Positions 55,968 to 64,000 of a DNA stretch of 64,000 nt are shown one piece after another. Under the pieces are notes generated by a model. The model searched no databases, was not told the DNA's origin, and saw only the letters and a program-made list of their open reading frames with translations. The stretch lies in assembly GCA_003666485.1 (NCBI GenBank), contig CP032931.1, positions 1,798,001 through 1,862,000 on the forward strand, written 5' to 3'. The position numbers and the translations under genes were made by a program. The stretch's first letter is position 1. Each line of letters begins with the position of its first letter. The stretch is from Levilactobacillus brevis (GTDB lineage Bacteria; Bacillota; Bacilli; Lactobacillales; Lactobacillaceae).

Positions 55968-56717
55968 CTACAGTGACAGCTTCAACCAGCCTGTAGGTGA
56001 GACGACCTGCTTATTGTCAGCGTAAGCCCCAGCAAAGGCAATCTTCACGGTCTTGAAGGTCGGCTGTTTCTTTTCACTCGCTAAGCCGGTCGCAAAGGTT
56101 GTCAGGTGACCGCGGGCGGGGATGGTCTTACCAGCGCTGGCATCGCTGAGTTGTCCCGCCGCGTTTAGTTGGCGATTCTGACTGAGACGTAGCGTCTTGA
56201 TGCCATCGGTGGTGAGGTCTTGCTTGCTGCGGTTGGTAATGGTGAACTTCACTTGAATCGTGTAGTAAGGGCTCTTGATGCTGGCCAGGTTCAGGGCTTG
56301 GGCGGCCATGCGTTTTGCGGCGGCCGTCTTAGCCGTATTCTTGAGGATGCGGACCGTTGTGACTTTGTAGGTCAGGGGGCCACGCTTGATGGTGGTCCGG
56401 GGATGCTTGACCTGGTCGAGCTGAAGTTTCGTGCCGACCTTGTCGTACGTGTACTGACCCGCCGTCTTTAATTTACCAGACTTGACGTAGTGCGGACTCT
56501 TGGTCTGCGCCGTCTTGGGGCGATAAGTCTGGGCCTCTTTTTTGGTCGATGACGATCCGGAGACCGCCGCGTCGGGTTTGGGCGCGTGGTAACTGCTGGA
56601 TTTTGCTGAACTGTTTTTAAAGCTGGCGGTACTCTTGTCGGCGCTGGATTGACACCCGGCCAGGCCGAGAACCAAGAGACTCAGCCCCACGAGGGCCAGT
56701 GATGAGTGAAAACGCAT
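55968..56717 (-). CDS. Putative lipoprotein of unknown function
   Basis: A 249-residue secreted lipoprotein: signal peptide MRFHSSLALVGLSLLVLGLA with lipobox LAGC and lipidated Cys22. A Ser/Lys-rich linker (about 25-80) leads to a beta-rich domain with YTIQVKFTITNRSKQDLT and FKTVKIAFAGAYADN. This domain resembles the immunoglobulin-like extracellular domains of DUF4352/DUF5068 type (tentative). AAAGGAG precedes the ATG; the open frame upstream has no support. Follows a small TTG-started gene by 13 bases on the minus strand. Confidence 0.75.
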   Translation of the reverse strand: MRFHSSLALVGLSLLVLGLAGCQSSADKSTASFKNSSAKSSSYHAPKPDAAVSGSSSTKKEAQTYRPKTAQTKSPHYVKSGKLKTAGQYTYDKVGTKLQLDQVKHPRTTIKRGPLTYKVTTVRILKNTAKTAAAKRMAAQALNLASIKSPYYTIQVKFTITNRSKQDLTTDGIKTLRLSQNRQLNAAGQLSDASAGKTIPARGHLTTFATGLASEKKQPTFKTVKIAFAGAYADNKQVVSPTGWLKLSL

Positions 56718-56730
56718 GATAAAACTCCTT

Positions 56731-57009
56731 TCAACCGAGTAAAATTTGGTGGGGAACGAGGCGATAACCGTAGAGGCGAATCGGTGTGTCCGCCGCCATG
56801 AAGAAGGTGGCGTGCGCATCGGCCTGCTGGCAACGGGTCCGGAGCTGGTCTAAGGTCAACGGATGCCCGTCACCACTGACCAAGACGATGCGTTGTTGGT
56901 TGGCCGGCAAGATGTCGACAACGGGCGTGGTGACGTGGTCGTGTTCCCAATACAACTTGAGAGCCGGATGAAGATCAATGGTAGAACGGTTAAAATCGAT
57001 GAGGCGCAA
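56731..57009 (-). CDS. Hypothetical protein (92 residues)
   Basis: Not recognised. A soluble protein with no signal peptide or membrane helix; visible stretches are LHPALKLYWEHDHVTTPVVDI and ATFFMAADTPIRLYGYRLVPH. TTG start, five bases after GGGAGGGAG, a strong ribosome site that supports a real gene. It is 13 bases from the lipoprotein gene and probably shares its transcript. Confidence 0.65.
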   Translation of the reverse strand: MRLIDFNRSTIDLHPALKLYWEHDHVTTPVVDILPANQQRIVLVSGDGHPLTLDQLRTRCQQADAHATFFMAADTPIRLYGYRLVPHQILLG

Positions 57010-57219
57010 TTAAACTCCCTCCCCAGTACGTGACTTTACCTCAGTATACCGAATTTTTCCGGCGAACCCTAGGGCGGACCCCAGAATTTTTAAAATTCGT
57101 TGGTAATCCCACCAGCCGTGACAGGTTTTGCGAGAATCGGGGAAGGAAAAGTTGCGGTTTGGGTGAAAATCCCCTAAAATAGTGCTTGGACTTAAAAACA
57201 GGATAGGAACGAAAAAAAT

Positions 57220-58170
57220 ATGGAAATTGAATTCTTAGGGACCGGCGCCGGTTCGCCAGGAAAGTTCCGCAACGTGACCAGTACGGCCTTGCGCCTGCTG
57301 GATGAGCGGAATTCCGTCTGGTTGTTTGACGTGGGTGAAGCGACCCAGCACCAAATTTTACGGACGACGTTGAAGCCTCGTAAAATTGATAAAATTTTTA
57401 TTACACACTTACATGGTGACCATATTTTTGGCCTACCAGGGTTATTAAGTAGTCGGTCATTTCAGGGCGGCAATGAGCCCCTCACGATTTATGGCCCCAA
57501 GGGGATTCGTAATTTTGTCGAGGTCAGCTTGCGCGTGTCTGAGACCAAATTATCTTACAAGATCCACTATCAAGAATTGACCGCGGATGGGTTGATCTTC
57601 GAAGATCCTAAGTTCCGCGTGTACGCACAACATCTGGATCACCGGATCGAATGCTTCGGTTACCGGATCGAAGAAAAGGACCATCCGGGCGAACTCCAAG
57701 TTGAGAAGCTCAAGGCGGCGAAGATTCCATCAGGGCCGGTCTATGGCCAACTCAAGGCCGGGCAGACCGTAACCTTACCGGATGGCCGGACACTTAATGG
57801 GCAAGACTTTTTAGGCCCAGCGCAACCAGGTCGCATCGTGGCGATCTTAGGGGATACCCGACAGACGCCCGGCGAGGAAAAGCTGGCGCGTGACGCAGAC
57901 GTCTTGGTTCACGAAAGTACATTTGCCAAGGGCGAAAGCAAGTTAGCGCGGTCGTATTATCACTCGACCAACATTCAGGCGGCCGAGTTAGCCAAACGGA
58001 TGCACGTTAAGTTATTACTCTTGAACCATATTTCCGCGCGTTACACGGGGAAGATGGCGTTAGATCTTCAGCATCAAGCACGGGAAGTCTTTAAGAACAC
58101 CAAAGTGGTCAAGGACTTTGACGCGGTCGATGTGCCATTTCAAAAATTAATCAAGGCGGGTGCTAAGTGA
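57220..58170 (+). CDS. rnz: Ribonuclease Z
   Basis: Endonuclease that removes 3' trailers from tRNA precursors. Metallo-beta-lactamase fold with the ElaC-type start [21 protein letters not shown], the metal motif [13 protein letters not shown] (about 62-74), ILGDTRQT, and late His in [12 protein letters not shown]. 316 residues, full length. Its stop overlaps the start of the LapA-like gene. Confidence 0.95.
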   Translation: MEIEFLGTGAGSPGKFRNVTSTALRLLDERNSVWLFDVGEATQHQILRTTLKPRKIDKIFITHLHGDHIFGLPGLLSSRSFQGGNEPLTIYGPKGIRNFVEVSLRVSETKLSYKIHYQELTADGLIFEDPKFRVYAQHLDHRIECFGYRIEEKDHPGELQVEKLKAAKIPSGPVYGQLKAGQTVTLPDGRTLNGQDFLGPAQPGRIVAILGDTRQTPGEEKLARDADVLVHESTFAKGESKLARSYYHSTNIQAAELAKRMHVKLLLLNHISARYTGKMALDLQHQAREVFKNTKVVKDFDAVDVPFQKLIKAGAK

Positions 58171-58559
58171 TGAAAAATCAGTGGCGAATTGTGGTCAGCA
58201 TTTTATTGGTTATCGTGGTTGCGGTCTTTGCAATCTTAAACGTGGCAAGTGTGCCCGTCTCCTTTGGGTTCACCACGGTTCATTGGCCACTGATTTTGAT
58301 TCTTCTGGTCTCCATCTTGATTGGAGCCGTGTTGATGATTCTATTTTCGACCATCAATACGGTTCAACACAACCGGGCTTACAAGGCATTGGAGAAGACC
58401 AGCAGTGAACATCTAGCTGAACTTCAAGCAGAAAATGACCGGTTGTCCAAGCGGCTGCAAAACTCTAACAGTAAGCAAGCGGCCGGGTTACAGGAAAAGC
58501 AAATCAAAGAGCTGCGTGCCCAGGTGGCCGACCTGCAGGCGAAGTTAGCAGCGAAATAG
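58170..58559 (+). CDS. LapA family (DUF1049) membrane protein
   Basis: A 129-residue membrane protein with two helices (about 7-27 and 38-60) and a C-terminal cytoplasmic coiled coil (LEKTSSEHLAELQAENDRLS and LQEKQIKELRAQVADLQAKL). Resembles LapA/YrvD, the lipopolysaccharide-assembly-protein-A-domain family; in Gram-positives the role is unknown. ATG overlaps the rnz stop (GTGATGA), and a GTG one codon earlier is possible. Lies between rnz and recJ, its usual place in lactobacilli. Confidence 0.85.
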   Translation: MKNQWRIVVSILLVIVVAVFAILNVASVPVSFGFTTVHWPLILILLVSILIGAVLMILFSTINTVQHNRAYKALEKTSSEHLAELQAENDRLSKRLQNSNSKQAAGLQEKQIKELRAQVADLQAKLAAK

Positions 58560-58696
58560 GATATTTCAGTGACAGGTCAACGTTGAAACGGGTGGGCGTT
58601 GCGGAAGTTAGCGAGTTATCAGCACTAATTTCTGTGGCGTCCGTTTCTGTTTTCCTAACTGTCGCACGTAGATAAAAATAGAAAGGATGGTTGTTG

Positions 58697-61012
58697 GTGA
58701 TTGCCGCACAGTATCGCTGGAACATTAAAGACGTGAACCAGCCGTCAGAAGAAGCGCTCAAGCTGGCTGAAGAGACGGGAACGCCGCCGATTATTACCCA
58801 GATTCTGGTGAACCGGGGGTATCAGACAGGCGACGCGATTCAGGCATTCTTGAATCCTGGTCCGGAGCAGCTACACGACCCGAATCTCTTGCACGACATG
58901 GCCAAGGGGGTCGAACGCATTGAGGACGCCATTGGTCAAGACCAGCAGATCACCATTTACGGCGATTACGATGCCGATGGGGTCACGAGCACGTCCATTC
59001 TCTACGAGACACTCAACGAGATGGGGGCTAAGGTCAATTACTACATCCCTAATCGTTTCACGGACGGGTACGGGCCAAACGTCGCGGCCTTTCAAAAGTT
59101 GATTGCGGCGGGCACCCAACTCTTCGTGACCGTGGATAACGGGGTGGCGGGCAACGATGCCATCGCAGCGGCCAATGAAGCGGGCGTCGACGTGGTCGTG
59201 ACCGATCACCATGAGTTGCCCCAAGAATTACCGGACGCCTATGCCATTATCCATCCCCGTTACCCGGGGGCTGAATATCCCTTTGGTGGCTTGTCCGGCG
59301 CGGGTGTGGCCTTTAAGGTCGCCCAAGCCTTGCGCGAAGAGATTCCCCAGGACCTGCTGGACTTAGCCGCCATCGGGACGGTCGCCGATCTGGTGCCATT
59401 GATCGACGAAAACAGGGTGCTGGTCCATTACGGCCTGCAACTGTTGGCCCAAGACGAGCGGCCGGGTTTACAGGCATTAATGCAAGGTGCTGGCTTGAAG
59501 CCCGCCGAATTGACGGAACAATCCATTGGCTTCGGCATCGCACCGCGGCTGAATGCGCTGGGCCGTCTGGACGATGCCAGCCCAGCGGTGGAGCTCTTGA
59601 CCACGCTGGATGAAGGACAAGCGACGGCGCTGGCCAAGGACACAGAAGCCAAGAATCGTCATCGCCAGGACCTGGTCAAAGACATCAGTGCGGCGGCCTT
59701 GGCCCAAGCGGCTGATGCGGACCACGCCCACCGGCCGACGCTGATCATCAGTGGTCACGACTGGCACGAAGGCGTGTTGGGCATCGTGGCTAGCAAGGTC
59801 GTGGAAACGACGGGGAAACCCACGCTGGTGGTCAACGTAAAGGATGGCCGGGCCAAGGGATCAGGTCGGAGTGTCGAGGCATTCAATCTCTTTACGGCGT
59901 TAGATGGCCACAGAGACCTGATGACAGCGTTTGGGGGTCATCACATGGCTGTGGGGTTAACCTTCCCTGAGGACCAATTAGGGGCCTTGGCGGATGCCTT
60001 GGATGCTGAAGCGGCCGAGCAGAAATTAACGGAGAGTGGGCCCAGTGAATTGCTGGTCGCCGCAGCGTTGCCGGTCAAGGACGTGACGATGGATCTCTAC
60101 CAACAGTTGGCGAAGCTGGCGCCGTTTGGTCCGGACAATCCCCAGCCGTTATTTGCCTTCAAGGCAGCCAGTGTGACCCAGGTCAAGGCAATCGGTCAGG
60201 ACCACAGCCATTTGAAATTTCAATTGACAGAAGACAATCATCAACTCAACGCCATTCAGTTTGGTGCGGGGCAAAATGTCCCGGCGTTAACAGCTGATCC
60301 GGACGCAGTCGAGGTCTTAGGGACCATTGAAGATAACGTCTGGCAGGGACGGCATTCCTTACAGGTGATGGTCAAGGACTTGAAGCAGGTGGCCCGGCCA
60401 ATCGTAGATGCACGGACCACGCAACTCCACCAGGCCATGTTTCAGGCGTTTGGTGTCTACGTGTTCTTCCACCGCAATGTGTACCAACAATTAGCGGGTC
60501 AGCTGCCAACCGGGGCGACGGCGTTATTGTTTGACGGTGCCGTGCAACAGCCAGTGGCGGCGGACACGCCCGTCTTCATCGTCGATTGTCCGGACGCCAC
60601 GGCCGATTTGACCAGCGTTTTACACCAGCTCAAACCCACGCAGGTGACAGCTTATTTGTACAAGAGAGAAAGTCTTTCGCAATTAGGGATGCCAACTCGC
60701 GCGCAATATGCTAAACTGTTTAAGTTCATTGCAACACATCAACAAGTCGATATAGGTCATCAGCTGGACCAATTGGGCAAATTTTTACAGATTCCGCGGA
60801 CCCAGCTGGTCTTCATGATTCAGGTATTCTTCGAGTGTGGCTTCATCACGATCGATCACGGAATCATGAACGGCGTCGCGCACCCGGAGCACAAGGATTT
60901 GGCTACCGCTCCGAGTTACCAACTCAGACAACAGCAAATGCAGACGGAAAACGAGTTGTTAGCTTGTTCAACCGCAACACTCGTGCAGCATCTGCAGGCC
61001 TCATTGGACTAA
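58697..61012 (+). CDS. recJ: Single-stranded-DNA-specific exonuclease RecJ
   Basis: 5'-to-3' single-strand DNA exonuclease for recombination and repair. DHH-family motifs in order: [13 protein letters not shown] (about 92-104), [18 protein letters not shown], and [10 protein letters not shown]. The DHHA1 part [24 protein letters not shown] follows, then an OB-type domain and a Firmicutes-specific C-terminal region (from about 560). 771 residues from GTG, nine bases after AAAGGA. Two TTG codons just upstream are less well spaced. Confidence 0.94.
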   Translation: MIAAQYRWNIKDVNQPSEEALKLAEETGTPPIITQILVNRGYQTGDAIQAFLNPGPEQLHDPNLLHDMAKGVERIEDAIGQDQQITIYGDYDADGVTSTSILYETLNEMGAKVNYYIPNRFTDGYGPNVAAFQKLIAAGTQLFVTVDNGVAGNDAIAAANEAGVDVVVTDHHELPQELPDAYAIIHPRYPGAEYPFGGLSGAGVAFKVAQALREEIPQDLLDLAAIGTVADLVPLIDENRVLVHYGLQLLAQDERPGLQALMQGAGLKPAELTEQSIGFGIAPRLNALGRLDDASPAVELLTTLDEGQATALAKDTEAKNRHRQDLVKDISAAALAQAADADHAHRPTLIISGHDWHEGVLGIVASKVVETTGKPTLVVNVKDGRAKGSGRSVEAFNLFTALDGHRDLMTAFGGHHMAVGLTFPEDQLGALADALDAEAAEQKLTESGPSELLVAAALPVKDVTMDLYQQLAKLAPFGPDNPQPLFAFKAASVTQVKAIGQDHSHLKFQLTEDNHQLNAIQFGAGQNVPALTADPDAVEVLGTIEDNVWQGRHSLQVMVKDLKQVARPIVDARTTQLHQAMFQAFGVYVFFHRNVYQQLAGQLPTGATALLFDGAVQQPVAADTPVFIVDCPDATADLTSVLHQLKPTQVTAYLYKRESLSQLGMPTRAQYAKLFKFIATHQQVDIGHQLDQLGKFLQIPRTQLVFMIQVFFECGFITIDHGIMNGVAHPEHKDLATAPSYQLRQQQMQTENELLACSTATLVQHLQASLD

Positions 61013-61034
61013 AATAAAGGAGCAACTTTATCTT

Positions 61035-61553
61035 ATGGCAACTGATTTTACGAAATACATTGCAAGCGTTCCGGACTACCCTGAAAAGGGCATCATGTTC
61101 CGGGACATCTCCCCATTAATGGCAGACGGCGAAGCCTTCCATGCCGCCACTGACGAGATCGTCAAGTACGCCAAGAACAAGGGCGTTGAAATGGTCGTGG
61201 GCCCAGAAGCCCGGGGTTTTATCGTCGGCTGTCCAGTCGCTTACGAAATGGGCATTGGGTTTGCCCCAGCCCGGAAGCAAGGAAAATTGCCACGTAAGAC
61301 GGTCAAGGCTAGCTATGACTTGGAATACGGCCAATCCGCGCTGTACATGCACGAAGACGCCATCAAACCGGGCCAAAAGGTCTTGGTCACTGATGATTTA
61401 TTGGCAACCGGTGGGACCATTGGCGCAACGATTCAGTTGGTGGAAGACCTCGGCGGTATCGTCGTGGGAACGGCCTTTCTGATCGAGCTCAAGGACCTGC
61501 ACGGCCGCGACAAGCTCAAGGGCTACGATATCTTTAGCCTGATGGAATACTAA
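61035..61553 (+). CDS. apt: Adenine phosphoribosyltransferase
   Basis: Salvages adenine to AMP using PRPP. The PRPP loop [18 protein letters not shown] (about 118-135) and the substrate segment [20 protein letters not shown] are present, and the 172-residue length is normal. AAGGAGCAAC precedes the ATG. 22 bases after recJ, with which it is co-transcribed; the recJ-apt order is widespread in Bacilli and also used for (p)ppGpp-linked loci, although no rel gene follows here. Confidence 0.96.
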   Translation: MATDFTKYIASVPDYPEKGIMFRDISPLMADGEAFHAATDEIVKYAKNKGVEMVVGPEARGFIVGCPVAYEMGIGFAPARKQGKLPRKTVKASYDLEYGQSALYMHEDAIKPGQKVLVTDDLLATGGTIGATIQLVEDLGGIVVGTAFLIELKDLHGRDKLKGYDIFSLMEY

Positions 61554-61565
61554 TTTAATTGCATG

Positions 61566-61613
61566 ATAAAAAGGTGCCAACCACGGAAATTCGCTCGTGG
61601 TTGACACCTTTTT
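61566..61613 (+). terminator. Terminator of recJ-apt
   Basis: AAAAAGGTGCCAACCACG pairs with CGTGGTTGACACCTTTTT with one mismatch; long, strong stem. Confidence 0.92.
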
Positions 61614-61688
61614 GAGTGGTTGCTAGAAGTCGCAAGTTTGAAAGTAGCCAAATTCAGTGTGATAGCAGGGGTTGTAGCGATAAAGTTA

Positions 61689-62250
61689 GTCCTTGAATGT
61701 AAGGTGGTCCGTCCTGGCCGCCTACCGTCCGCCAAATATGGGTCGGAACGCAGTGGGCGGACGGGGCGAGCCGAAGGGCGGTCTCGACACCTCGTCTTTG
61801 AGCCGAAGGTCACGTCTCAAAGTCGCCAGTTTCCTAAGCGGCATGAATCGCGCCGCTAAAGAAACTCCCACGGCTGAACCCACATTTGGCGAACTCTCGG
61901 CTACGTGTGTGATTGCTAATCGACAACTAGTTTGACTCTTTGTGTCTCTAATCTTACGATTGGTTTTGGACTAACTCATGACTTAGTGTTGGCAAGCATT
62001 AATCCGCTGGAGTCAGCCAGCATTCAGCTGTAAGCTGAGGAAAAACGCTCAGCCAATAGTGTTGTCACAGCAGTCTTCGTCTCTGACGGCCTTCGGTTAT
62101 GTCTGTGGTCGACTTAGCGTTAATAGGGGCAACATTAGTGGCTGATCTGCCACGTAGCCGTGAGTGAGCTAAATTTGGCTTCGACCGGTCCTGCCCACAG
62201 CGTCACGGTTCAAATTTGGCAAAAGTAAGGCGACTAGCACGGACTACCTT
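61689..62250. repeat. Intergenic composite repeat copy E with two hairpin modules
   Basis: The left end (GTCCTTGAATGTAAGG..CTGGCCGCCTACCG) and right end (complement GTAGTCCGTGCTAGTCGCC) are inverted, as in copy B. Unlike B it contains a complete second hairpin module in reverse orientation (61714-61904), including GCCAAATATGGGT opposite ACCCACATTTGGC. A middle section like B's (from about 61906) comes next. A shortened forward module (about 62150-62230) lacks most of the inner hairpin. Nothing coding is conserved; the rest of this 715-base gap is terminator. Confidence 0.75.
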
Positions 62251-62269
62251 CGTCAGTTAGTAAAGAAAC

Positions 62270-62716
62270 TTAATCTTCTGGAATATCGTTGACGACAAAG
62301 ACATTTGGCTGGGCGTGCTGGACAATGTAGGTCGTCGTTGACCCGACCACGAGCCGGGAGAAAGCGTTGGTTCCGGATTTACCGATCACGATTAAATCAA
62401 TGCCGTTTTCGGTGTCGTTGGCAACATCGGTAATCTGTTGCTTGGGGGAGCCTTCAAGGTTCGCCGTGGTAACGGCCACGCCGGCTGCGGTGGCTTGTGC
62501 CTTGGCCTGAGTCATCAATTCCGTAGCGTTTTCACGCATGGTGGCAACGATTTCCGTGTAGGCCAGTCCGCGACCGTAGCCACCGAACTGATTGATGTCG
62601 GTCACGTGTAGGAGTAGGAGCTTGGCGTGCCAGTCCTTAGCGAGAGAAATGGCTTCCTTGAGCGCTTCATTGGCGTTACTAGATCCGTCGAGCGGTACTA
62701 AAATATGCTGGTACAT
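62270..62716 (-). CDS. Universal stress protein (UspA family)
   Basis: A 148-residue single-domain Usp. It has the start YQHILVPLDGSSNANEALKEA, and the ATP-binding-type motif is GKSGTNAFSRLVVGSTTTYIV, i.e. G-x2-G-x9-GS(T) as in nucleotide-binding Usps. Cytoplasmic; binds ATP and is linked to stress survival, mechanism unknown. Ribosome site GAGGAGG. Preceded by a promoter whose -10 lies in a 21-base palindrome, so repressor control is likely. Confidence 0.92.
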   Translation of the reverse strand: MYQHILVPLDGSSNANEALKEAISLAKDWHAKLLLLHVTDINQFGGYGRGLAYTEIVATMRENATELMTQAKAQATAAGVAVTTANLEGSPKQQITDVANDTENGIDLIVIGKSGTNAFSRLVVGSTTTYIVQHAQPNVFVVNDIPED

Positions 62717-62756
62717 CTGATGACCTCCTCATCGTTGGTTGGCAAAGAAATTTAGT

Positions 62757-62795
62757 TTATGGTTATATTATCCATAACCGCATACATATAGTCAA
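62757..62795 (-). promoter_or_regulatory. Promoter and palindromic operator candidate of the usp gene
   Basis: On the minus strand TTGACT, 17 bases, GATAAT. The -10 is embedded in the imperfect palindrome TTATGG-(9)-CCATAA (62757-62777). Binding there would block RNA polymerase. Regulator unknown. Confidence 0.65.
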
Positions 62796-62811
62796 TCGTT
62801 ATGCTCACGGG

Positions 62812-63993
62812 TTAATCTGCGATAATGGCGTGACGGTCAACGACGATACCGGTCACAGTCAAGGCAAGAGAAAAGGCGACCAGGAGCAGTAGAACTGGGT
62901 TCCAGGCGTGAAGACTGGTGGCCAGCGTGCCGAATAAGATGGGGCCAACTGCCGCCAATAAATACCCCGCCGATTGGGCCATGCCGGAAATCGCTGCCGT
63001 TTGGTAAGGGTTATGAGTCTTTTCGGTAAAGAACATGATGGCCAGGTTAAAGGCGACCCCGGAGCCCAGCCCACTGATTAGGGCCATGACCGTGAGAAAG
63101 GGAAGCGAACGGGTCGGCAAGATAAAAGTGAGCGGCGCCACCACGTAGCCTAGCGCCATGATGGTCAAGAGCACGGGCACCCCGTGGCGTTTATTGAACA
63201 GGTAAGGCACCAGAAATGCTAGGGGCAGGCCACTGAGCTGAAAGAGCGTCAAGAGATTGCTGGCGACGATGGTGGACACGCCGTGGGTGGTGAGAATCGT
63301 GGGCAGCCAGGTCAACAAGACGTAATAAACTAGCGATTGCAGGCCGAAGAACAGGGTGATCAGCCACCCGGATGGTTGCCGCCAGACACTGTGAAATTGC
63401 GGGACCCGTGCGCGTTGTTGCGGCGTGAGAGCCACCGATTGGTCACTGCGCAGGTTGGGCAGCCAACAGATCACGGCAACGATGCTGATGATGCCCAAGA
63501 TTGCCTGAGTCGCGCCAAAACTCAGCGTCGAGATGAGATACCCGGCCGCTGCGGTGCCCAGCGCACCGACCAGTAACATGGAGAGCGTATACAGGCTGGT
63601 CCCCAGTTGAATCTGGTTGGGGACGCGCTCCTTGATCAAAGCAGGAATTAAGACGTTACCACTGTCGACGCCGATGCCGACCAAGAAGGTGCCGAAAAAC
63701 AGGGTGGGGACACTGGGGATGATGCGCCCGTAACTGCCGAGAATCAGCAGTAAAAATAATAACAGGACGGTGCGGGCATTGCCCCAACGCTGCGCCAATT
63801 TCACAATGATGGGTGAGAAGATGGCAAAGGTCACCAGTGGAATCGATGTCAGTAGGCCGGCCAGTGAGCTTGGCAGGTGTAGCGTTTGCTCCAGGTTGGG
63901 GAGCAGGGGTGGAATCAACGTAATGGGGAGCCGCAGGTTGGCGGCGATGAGCATCATACTAAAGAGAAACCAGGAACGTTTGGGTTGAGACAC
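62812..63993 (-). CDS. MFS transporter, CynX/NimT-like
   Basis: Membrane transporter with twelve predicted helices in 393 residues. It begins WFLFSMMLIAANLRLPITLI and continues LLPNLEQTLHL, as in the cyanate/nitroimidazole (CynX/NimT) subfamily of the major facilitator superfamily. A GxGxDSGN segment and a central loop rich in basic residues (QQRARVPQFHSVWRQ) are seen. The substrate is not predictable. GTG is the only start visible; the frame is open to the window edge, so the true start and promoter may lie outside. Confidence 0.82.
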   Translation of the reverse strand: MSQPKRSWFLFSMMLIAANLRLPITLIPPLLPNLEQTLHLPSSLAGLLTSIPLVTFAIFSPIIVKLAQRWGNARTVLLLFLLLILGSYGRIIPSVPTLFFGTFLVGIGVDSGNVLIPALIKERVPNQIQLGTSLYTLSMLLVGALGTAAAGYLISTLSFGATQAILGIISIVAVICWLPNLRSDQSVALTPQQRARVPQFHSVWRQPSGWLITLFFGLQSLVYYVLLTWLPTILTTHGVSTIVASNLLTLFQLSGLPLAFLVPYLFNKRHGVPVLLTIMALGYVVAPLTFILPTRSLPFLTVMALISGLGSGVAFNLAIMFFTEKTHNPYQTAAISGMAQSAGYLLAAVGPILFGTLATSLHAWNPVLLLLVAFSLALTVTGIVVDRHAIIAD

Positions 63994-64000
63994 AACGAAT

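Noticed and set aside
1-64000. CRISPR arrays, tRNA or rRNA genes, prophage or restriction and defence genes
   Set aside because: No regular short direct repeats, no tRNA-like cloverleaf with CCA end, and no phage or defence family was seen in any gap or gene.

Overview
The window looks like a chromosomal segment of a fairly GC-rich lactic acid bacterium of the family Lactobacillaceae, most likely a Levilactobacillus-type heterofermenter (inference). The supporting signs are the RNase J1/RpoY pair, the rnjB-TPR-tuf-tig-clpX-ysxC order, the comEA/EB/EC-holA block, GGAGG-type ribosome binding sites with many GTG/TTG starts, CcpA cre-like sites, and lactobacilli-type conserved small proteins (YlbG, UPF0223). 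Most genes are housekeeping and lie on the + strand. I saw no tRNA, rRNA, CRISPR array or prophage.

Layout. 0-5 kb: an amino-acid ABC substrate-binding protein and permease without an ATPase (minus), then an amidase and an oligopeptide-binding lipoprotein (plus). 5.3-6.2 kb: murQ broken by a one-base frameshift, behind a good promoter and a cre site. 6.8-12.5 kb: aldo/keto reductase, a ribose-type LacI regulator, ribokinase and transketolase, i.e. pentose handling, with perfect palindromic operators before rbsK and tkt. 13.3-19 kb: a cell-wall cluster with a cytoplasmic-looking NlpC/P60 enzyme, a secreted DUF1002 protein, and a LysM-NlpC/P60 secreted hydrolase cut in two by an intact ISL3-family insertion sequence that left an 8-bp target duplication. 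19.5-24.2 kb: lipid kinase, RNase J1, RpoY, a small membrane protein, peptide deformylase. 24.4-29.4 kb: the complete pyruvate dehydrogenase operon pdhABCD with codon use unlike its neighbours. 29.6-31.6 kb: an LDH-like protein that has lost its catalytic residues, with UPF0223 and an inositol-monophosphatase-like enzyme. 31.7-42 kb: typA, ftsW, ylbG-rsmD-coaD-sepM, comEA-comEB-comEC-holA. 42-51.5 kb: divergent rpsT/rpsO, RNase J2, a TPR protein, tuf, tig, clpX, ysxC and a MazG-like enzyme. 52-61.6 kb: uvrC, obgE, an unknown lipoprotein pair, rnz, a LapA-like protein, recJ and apt. 62-64 kb: a universal stress protein and an MFS transporter (minus).

The least explained content is noncoding. 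Five long intergenic gaps (about 6.5, 12.6-13.1, 20.6, 51.7-52.1 and 61.7-62.25 kb) carry copies of one composite repeat. It is built from a long inverted-repeat hairpin module and, in three copies, a further stretch of several hundred bases. Its outer ends form imperfect terminal inverted repeats of about 50 bases. It encodes no consistent protein and resembles a non-autonomous mobile element or a structured RNA family. This, the IS-split hydrolase, the frameshifted murQ and the catalytically stripped LDH homologue are the items most worth following up.
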